A DNA stretch of 64,000 bases. Origin: Lacinutrix sp. WUR7 (lineage in GTDB: Bacteria > Bacteroidota > Bacteroidia > Flavobacteriales > Flavobacteriaceae). Under the pieces are notes generated by a model. That model was given only the letters and a program-made list of their open reading frames with translations, had not been told where the DNA came from and ran no database searches. How positions within the stretch are numbered: the first letter of the stretch is position 1; every line of letters starts with the position of its first letter. The translations under genes were made by a program, and so were the position numbers. This document shows, piece after piece, positions 58,944 to 64,000 of this stretch. The stretch covers positions 1,585,001 through 1,649,000 of the forward strand of contig NZ_CP045067.1 in assembly GCF_016864015.1 (NCBI RefSeq), read 5' to 3'.

Positions 58944-60701
58944 ATGAGCTATATTCTAGGGATATCTGCATTTTATCATGATGCAGCTGCATGCTTATTA
59001 AAAAATGGTAAAATAGTTGCCGCAGGGCAAGAGGAAAGGTTTTCCAGAATAAAACATGATCAACAATTTCCGATACAGGCAATTCATTTTTGCTTAAAAG
59101 AAGCGCATATTGATATTTCGAAAATAGATTTAATCGTTTTTTACGAGAAGCCTTTTTTAAAATTTGATCGTATAATTAATAGCATTCAAAAGACAACACC
59201 ATTTGCTTTTAACCATTTTAGAAAAGTAATAAAGTCGTGGACGAAAACAAAATTATGGATACCAGTTGTAATAAAAAAAGAGCTTAATTACCACAAAGAA
59301 ATTATTTTTTCTGAGCACCATGAAGCACATGCTGCCGGAAGTTTTTTTACATCACCATATACCAAAAGTGCCATTATTACGATAGATGGGGTTGGAGAAA
59401 AAGCATGTACCACAATTGGCGTTGGAGAAGGTAGTAAAGTTACTATTTTAAAGGAACAACATTATCCGCATTCTTTCGGACTTTTATATAGTGCATTCAC
59501 GCAATATTGTGGTTTTAAAGTGAATTCTGGTGAGTATAAGCTAATGGGTTTAGCGCCTTACGGAAAGCCTGTTTACAAAGATTTAATCTTAGAAAACTTT
59601 GTTACAATTACGAAAAAAGGAGAAGTAATATTAAACCTTAAATATTTTTCCTTCGAAAAAGGAAATACCACAATTAATAACGAGTTTTGTAACGTTTTTA
59701 AGCGTCCTGCGAGATTACCAGATGAAGAATTAGATGCTTTTTATAAAGATGTTGCTAGTTCTATTCAAGCAGTAACCGAAGATTTTATTAGTACGCTAGC
59801 AAATTATGCTAAAGAAATTACTGGTTTAGATGCTTTATGTATGTCTGGTGGCGTTGCATTAAATTGTAAGGCAAATGGAGAATTATTATTAAAAGAAGAT
59901 ATTTTTAAAAATATTTGGGTGCAGCCAGCATCTGGAGATAGCGGAACCGCAATTGGAGCTGCATATATTGGTTGGTATCATTATTTAGGTAATAAGCGAG
60001 AAGTAGTAAATAATGCGTTACAAGATCAAGTGTATTTAGGACCTTCGTTTACAGATGAAGAAATAGAAACGCTACTGCGTAAATATGCAATCCAGTATGA
60101 TTACCAAAATAACGACGTTTTATGCGATACTATTTCTACGCATTTAGAAAATAAAAGGATAATAGGATGGTTTCAAGGTAGCATGGAATTTGGTCCTAGA
60201 GCTTTAGGCAATCGAAGTATTTTGGCAAACCCTTTGTATGAAGACATGAAAAGTCATGTAAATATGCGCATCAAAAAAAGGGAAGGTTTTAGGCCGTTTG
60301 CACCCATCGTGTTACAAGAAAAAGCAAAAGATTGGTTTATTAATTGCAAGCAATCTAAGTACATGCTTTTTACCTTTAAAAGTGATATGTATTCTAAAAT
60401 TCCTTCTTGTATTCATGAAGATAATACGGCAAGAGTGCAAACTTTAGAAAAAGAAGACAACCCGTTATTGCATCAGCTTATTTCTAAATTTGATAAGAAA
60501 ACACAATGTCCAGTTTTAATAAACACCTCTTTTAATGTAAGAGGAGAACCTATAGTTGCTATTCCTGAAGATGCTTTGAAATGTTTTTTTCAAACCGATA
60601 TGGATGTTTTAGTTTTAGGGAATTTTATTATATTAAAAAGCGAAAATGCTACTAATATAGATACTGCGTTAACAGAAATTAAAGAATATGCGTTGGATTA
60701 A
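58944..60701 (+). CDS. carbamoyltransferase (NodU/TobZ family)
   Basis: 585 residues. N-terminal Kae1-like domain with GISAFYHDAAACLLK and HHEAHAAGSFFTSPY (iron/substrate His residues), a middle MSGGVALNCKANGELL block and a C-terminal domain with MEFGPRALGNRSILANP and NTSFNVRGEPIV. It attaches a carbamoyl group from carbamoyl phosphate to a hydroxyl of a sugar or metabolite. The start 58944 is chosen because MSYILGISAFYHD fits. Its 3' end overlaps the next gene by 14 bases. Part of a cassette with SxtJ, DUF5989 and a facing SGNH hydrolase. Confidence 0.9.
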   Translation: MSYILGISAFYHDAAACLLKNGKIVAAGQEERFSRIKHDQQFPIQAIHFCLKEAHIDISKIDLIVFYEKPFLKFDRIINSIQKTTPFAFNHFRKVIKSWTKTKLWIPVVIKKELNYHKEIIFSEHHEAHAAGSFFTSPYTKSAIITIDGVGEKACTTIGVGEGSKVTILKEQHYPHSFGLLYSAFTQYCGFKVNSGEYKLMGLAPYGKPVYKDLILENFVTITKKGEVILNLKYFSFEKGNTTINNEFCNVFKRPARLPDEELDAFYKDVASSIQAVTEDFISTLANYAKEITGLDALCMSGGVALNCKANGELLLKEDIFKNIWVQPASGDSGTAIGAAYIGWYHYLGNKREVVNNALQDQVYLGPSFTDEEIETLLRKYAIQYDYQNNDVLCDTISTHLENKRIIGWFQGSMEFGPRALGNRSILANPLYEDMKSHVNMRIKKREGFRPFAPIVLQEKAKDWFINCKQSKYMLFTFKSDMYSKIPSCIHEDNTARVQTLEKEDNPLLHQLISKFDKKTQCPVLINTSFNVRGEPIVAIPEDALKCFFQTDMDVLVLGNFIILKSENATNIDTALTEIKEYALD

Positions 60702-61095
60702 AAACATATATGACGAGGTACATCAGAATAGTATTCAAATAAAAAAACAAAAACAGTTTGGACTGTTGCTGCTTGTAATTATGGTTGTTCTTTTAATGGT
60801 TTCCTTTTATAAGAATGGTTTTTTACTAGATAGAAAACAGTTATGGTTGGCATCTAGTTTGGTTATTATTGGGTTAATAACTTTTTTAGTGCCAAAAATA
60901 TTTTATCCTCTTTTAGTAATATGGCTATGTATTGGTGCTGTGTTAGGAGAGATTACTTCGTTTATTATTCTAGGAATTTTGTATTATTGTTTTATTACCC
61001 CAATTACTTTCTTTTTGAGAATAAAAAACAAAAAAGAATATAGTAGTGGTTGGATTACTAAGCAAACTACCATGGATTATAAAAAATTATCATAG
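60688..61095 (+). CDS. SxtJ-family membrane protein
   Basis: 135 residues. Three to four spans (about 26-41, 52-69, 73-90 and 96-112) after a charged N-terminus; the C-terminal tail is polar (SSGWITKQTTMDYKK). It resembles SxtJ-type proteins that accompany carbamoyltransferases in many gene clusters; its exact role is unknown. It overlaps the carbamoyltransferase by 14 bases and is immediately followed by the next gene, so translation is coupled. Confidence 0.78.
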   Translation: MRWIKNIYDEVHQNSIQIKKQKQFGLLLLVIMVVLLMVSFYKNGFLLDRKQLWLASSLVIIGLITFLVPKIFYPLLVIWLCIGAVLGEITSFIILGILYYCFITPITFFLRIKNKKEYSSGWITKQTTMDYKKLS

Positions 61096-61257
61096 ATGAG
61101 CAGTAAATCAGCAATCTTCTTAGAGTTTATGAAATTCTTAATGGAGCAAAAGAAATATTGGTTAATACCTATTATTGTTGTTTTAATACTGTTAATGGCA
61201 TTGGTTTTATTTACAGAGAATTCGGTATTATCACCATTTGTTTATACCTTATTTTAG
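61096..61257 (+). CDS. DUF5989-type small membrane protein, 53 aa
   Basis: 53 residues starting MSSKSAIFLEFMKFLMEQKK, with one span at about 22-40 and the C-terminal signature ENSVLSPFVYTLF. Length, amphipathic N-terminal helix and ending fit the DUF5989 family that follows SxtJ in carbamoyltransferase clusters. The ATG directly follows the SxtJ stop (TAG ATG). Its last nine bases overlap the 3' end of the convergent hydrolase gene at 61249, so the two transcripts meet inside coding sequence. Confidence 0.75.
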   Translation: MSSKSAIFLEFMKFLMEQKKYWLIPIIVVLILLMALVLFTENSVLSPFVYTLF

Positions 61258-62394
61258 TGGTGTATTCTTTCTATTTAGGATTTCCATTTTAATAACATTA
61301 ACCATTTCTTGGGCTAGTATTGTATTTCCTTTTTCTTCGGTATGACAAAAGTCTGTAAACAGCGTATTGCTATTGTTATCAAAGGCTAAGTGTAGATCTA
61401 TAAAAGAATCTGTGTTTTTTAATATAGAATCTTCAAGGATAATTTTATAGGTTTCCTCATAAAGAGCTTCCTTAAAACTAGCGTTTTCTTTCTCTGTTTT
61501 CTCAAAATCAGTTAGTATATGTTTTGTAAAAATAGTTGGCTGAAAAAAGTTAAATACTTTAAAATTGTAGTTAGCGCTAATAGGGTCTGAATAAATAATA
61601 TGATTGCGGTAATTTGCTGCAATTTTTTTGGATAGCGATGTTACATCTATACTTTTTTTAGGAGTAGCTATTTTTTTACGTAGATATTGTACGAACCTAT
61701 ACGTATAACTAGATTTAAGGAACAATTGCGTTCTTTTAGAATAGCTTCTTATGGTATTAAATTCCATATTTCTATTAAATGCATTTGTTGGGATTCCAGC
61801 ATCATTATTGTTAAATGCAGCTAAAACCTCATTAACGCCATCAAGAAATATCGCTATATCTGGAATGTTGTTTTTTAATACTTCTTGGCTTAACTGTATC
61901 GCTTCCATATCTCTTTGATAGCCTTGAACACCAAAATTTGTAATCTCAAAATTGGTATCTGGAAACGCTTTAATCAAAAGGTTAGATAGTATAGAAGGTA
62001 TGGTTGTTTCGTCTGTAGTTCCTATGCCATACATGGTAGAACCTCCAAAGCAAAATATTTTTATGGGAGCTAATGTATCGTTAACTTTATGTTGTGTTGT
62101 TTTACGTTGTCCTAAATTATTAATGGTATTAAATTTTCCTTGAAATGGTTTATGCGAATAATGCAAGTAAGGCGTCCATTGCATTTCTATTGCATTGTAT
62201 TCCTGATACATTGTCTTTGTATCCGTTGCGCTCATATTGTCATGCACTTTAGCTTCTATTTTACCAGCAATTTTATGCTCGTATTTTTTTGCATCGTTAT
62301 AAGTATACATGGCGGCAAGTATGCATTCTAATAGGATTAATAGAATTCCTATATTCCTAAGTACAATCCAAATATCCTTTAATTTACTTTGCAT
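61249..62394 (-). CDS. SGNH/GDSL-type hydrolase, membrane-anchored
   Basis: 381 residues. One N-terminal span (about 12-30), then an extracytoplasmic SGNH fold: block I with the nucleophile Ser119 in FCFGGSTMYG, block III-like GVNEVLAAF, and block V with the DxxH pair in FTDFCHTEEKGN. Such proteins deacylate or acylate sugars and lipids. It stands at the end of a minus-strand cassette after the radical SAM and methyltransferase genes and overlaps the convergent DUF5989 gene by nine bases. Substrate unknown; the carbamoyltransferase neighbour hints at a decorated glycan or metabolite. Confidence 0.8.
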   Translation of the reverse strand: MQSKLKDIWIVLRNIGILLILLECILAAMYTYNDAKKYEHKIAGKIEAKVHDNMSATDTKTMYQEYNAIEMQWTPYLHYSHKPFQGKFNTINNLGQRKTTQHKVNDTLAPIKIFCFGGSTMYGIGTTDETTIPSILSNLLIKAFPDTNFEITNFGVQGYQRDMEAIQLSQEVLKNNIPDIAIFLDGVNEVLAAFNNNDAGIPTNAFNRNMEFNTIRSYSKRTQLFLKSSYTYRFVQYLRKKIATPKKSIDVTSLSKKIAANYRNHIIYSDPISANYNFKVFNFFQPTIFTKHILTDFEKTEKENASFKEALYEETYKIILEDSILKNTDSFIDLHLAFDNNSNTLFTDFCHTEEKGNTILAQEMVNVIKMEILNRKNTPLK

Positions 62395-63049
62395 TTGTTT
62401 CTATTTTAAAAATATAATTTTTTTCTGCTAGCACTTTTTTTTCAAAAACAGATGTTAGTTTCAAGTGATGCATTGTAGCTATATTATTGATTTTTTCAAT
62501 ATTGCAATCTTGCGATAAAATCATTAAAATAGAAGCGTCATTTCTTTTTGATACTTGCTGAAATGCTTTTTTAAAGTATTCGAAATCTGCACCACAAAAC
62601 CAAGCTTTTTCCTTCATAGATTTTGGTGTTTTGGGATAGTATGGAGGATTGATAATAATCCAATCAAAAGGAGCGACATCTAATGCCTCAAATAAATCGG
62701 AATATGTTGTTTTTACTAACAAGTTATTTGCTTCTGCAGCAGTATCTAAGGCTTTTAATGCTTTTTTATTAATGTCTGAAGCAGTAACAATCGCTCCTTT
62801 AGAAGCTGCGAATAACGAAATAATACCAGAGCCACAGCCTAATTCTAAAAACGTTTTATTTTTTAAATCTAAGTGAGCAATATAGTCTAATAATATTTTT
62901 GTACTAATAGTATGATGCGGTGGAAATACACTAGGAACCACTTTAACGGTAATGCCTTTATACGAATAGTTCCTTGTTTTAGAAAAATAGCTTTCTGTTA
63001 AAAATTTAAAAAAAGGATGGGTGATATGTTTTATGAATTTGCGTATCAT
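62384..63049 (-). CDS. SAM-dependent methyltransferase (HemK/RsmC-like NPPY type)
   Basis: 221 residues from the ATG at 63049. The SAM-binding motif is LELGCGSGIIS (71-75 GCGSG), with the acidic residue in SDINKK and the catalytic NPPY at 134-137, typical of N-methylation of an amide, base or amine. The start overlaps the radical SAM stop as ATGA, so it is translationally coupled; the longer frame from 63091 is not preferred. Its 3' end overlaps the start of the hydrolase gene by 11 bases. Substrate unknown; a protein or nucleobase target is as possible as a small molecule. Confidence 0.85.
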   Translation of the reverse strand: MIRKFIKHITHPFFKFLTESYFSKTRNYSYKGITVKVVPSVFPPHHTISTKILLDYIAHLDLKNKTFLELGCGSGIISLFAASKGAIVTASDINKKALKALDTAAEANNLLVKTTYSDLFEALDVAPFDWIIINPPYYPKTPKSMKEKAWFCGADFEYFKKAFQQVSKRNDASILMILSQDCNIEKINNIATMHHLKLTSVFEKKVLAEKNYIFKIETNAK

Positions 63050-64000
63050 TCGGAATAAAAACCTTCTATTTCTGGTTGGCGGTATTTCCAAATTTTATGC
63101 AATACCTTAATTTCATAAGGATATTTATAAAATCCAGAATGGTATCTTAATTTAGAAATCCCTTTTAAGATTGTTTTTTTATAACCGCGAATTCTAAAAT
63201 CGGAAACCGTAGGGTAATAGCCATTTAAAACCGTTTCAAAATTCTTGATAGTGTCAATCATATAGGGTTTTAGCCAAGGAGTTAACGGATTTTTTCTTAG
63301 GTCAAAATTTTCCCAACTAGGAGCTATCCATTCTTCTAATGTTTCCGGAAATGAAAATCCGGCATCTAAAATTTGTTGGTATAATTCTGAACCTTCGGTT
63401 GGAACCGGACTGTATAAGTAGATGATAATTTCGGCATTTGGATTAATCGTTTTAATTTCTTTTATAAAATTAATATCCCAAAGGATTTGATCGTACACCT
63501 CCTTTTCTGTTTTTGCGGGCATTCCTAAAACAAAAGATAATTCTGGAATAATGTCTACATCTTTCATGCGTTTTACAAAATCCTTAATCATTTGACCAGA
63601 CTGTGTGCCTCCTTTATTCATTTGTTTTAAAACTTCGTCATTCCCGGTTTCCGCTCCTAAAAACATCATTTTACAACCCGCTTTTCGCATGAGATGTAAA
63701 TCTGCATCCGAATATTTATTTAAGGTGTCAATTCTACCTTCTCCCCACCATTCGATGTTATCATTCAATACCAGATTAGAAAATTCAAGTACTCGTTTTT
63801 TAGAAGTAAAAAAGTTGTTATCGTGAAACTCTATCGCGTCAATATTATGTTTTTCTTTAAAGTAAGTAACATCTTCGTAAATTCTATTGGCAGACATGCC
63901 TTTCCATTTTGCATTGTAAATGGGCACTACAGCGCAAAAAGAACAGGTAAAAGGGCAACCCATGCTGGAGTGGTAAGACAGTGTTTTTTGCCCCATAAAT
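63046..64000 (-). CDS. radical SAM protein, probable B12-binding class, 5' end outside window
   Basis: 316 residues from an ATG at 63996, but the frame stays open to the window edge, so the N-terminal part, probably a B12-binding domain, is missing. The cluster motif is CPFTCSFC (three Cys), followed by DNNFFTSKKRVLEF, GEGRIDTLNKYSD, FLGAETGNDEVLKQMNKGG and PVPTEGSELYQQ, typical of class B B12-binding radical SAM enzymes. It belongs to a coupled operon with the methyltransferase and SGNH hydrolase. It could perform a C-methylation or another rearrangement on the product of this cassette. Confidence 0.85.
   Translation of the reverse strand, partial: FMGQKTLSYHSSMGCPFTCSFCAVVPIYNAKWKGMSANRIYEDVTYFKEKHNIDAIEFHDNNFFTSKKRVLEFSNLVLNDNIEWWGEGRIDTLNKYSDADLHLMRKAGCKMMFLGAETGNDEVLKQMNKGGTQSGQMIKDFVKRMKDVDIIPELSFVLGMPAKTEKEVYDQILWDINFIKEIKTINPNAEIIIYLYSPVPTEGSELYQQILDAGFSFPETLEEWIAPSWENFDLRKNPLTPWLKPYMIDTIKNFETVLNGYYPTVSDFRIRGYKKTILKGISKLRYHSGFYKYPYEIKVLHKIWKYRQPEIEGFYSE

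Overview
The window looks like a chromosomal segment from a marine-type member of the Flavobacteriaceae (phylum Bacteroidota). Supporting signs are the low GC content, several Bacteroidota-type promoters (TTTG near -33, TAnnTTTG near -7), a type IX secretion C-terminal sorting domain on a secreted protease, CarboxypepD_reg/TonB-dependent receptors with a surface lipoprotein, a DUF5686-type barrel, a PorT-like barrel and palindromic intergenic repeats of the kind common in this family. I see no insertion sequence, phage or CRISPR array. Genus cannot be fixed from the sequence alone.

Layout. 1-4818: end of a dGTPase gene, a secreted M36 (fungalysin-type) protease, the decayed tail of a second type IX cargo protein and a 42-residue membrane peptide. 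4819-13272: dxs, tadA, a small membrane protein, two tandem ClC/CBS chloride transport genes and aspS. 13463-20004: two paralogous TonB-dependent receptors and a lipoprotein. 20079-26729: a tetR-tolC-MFP-RND efflux operon with a visible operator. 26854-32888: polyprenyl synthase, a small conserved gene, an outer-membrane barrel gene and sucAB. 32890-34755: a 1.2-kb stretch without large genes that holds a tandem small-RNA array, a 39-residue membrane protein and a LuxR-type response regulator. 34816-42951: retropepsin-like protein, tatD, ansA, tRNA-Ser, exbB/exbD energising genes, PorT-like barrel, PAP2-like membrane protein and rpoN. 43078-53634: asnS, an MMPL-type transporter, a DUF5686 barrel with a TlpA-like thioredoxin, then frr-pyrH and tsf-rpsB-rpsI-rplM, all on the minus strand. 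53880-64000: ABC-F ATPase, lipase-like protein, YgiQ-type radical SAM protein, then a carbamoyltransferase/SxtJ/DUF5989 cassette facing a radical SAM/methyltransferase/SGNH-hydrolase cassette.

The most striking part is 33171-34755. Directly downstream of a NarL/LuxR-type response regulator lie five tandem repeats of about 146 bp. Each carries the same 20-bp palindrome (AATACGTAGAACTACGTATT), exactly 21 bp later a TATCTTTA -7 box, then an RNA of about 70 nt with two hairpins, the second being an intrinsic terminator. Hairpin 1 changes by paired substitutions between copies while four of five copies keep the loop UAGGG. A sixth, slightly degenerate palindrome with the same 21-bp spacing drives a 39-residue single-span membrane protein. 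I infer a multicopy small-RNA regulon controlled by the neighbouring response regulator, similar in logic to GacA-rsm or LuxO-qrr systems of Gammaproteobacteria. The link to this regulator is inference and has not been shown.
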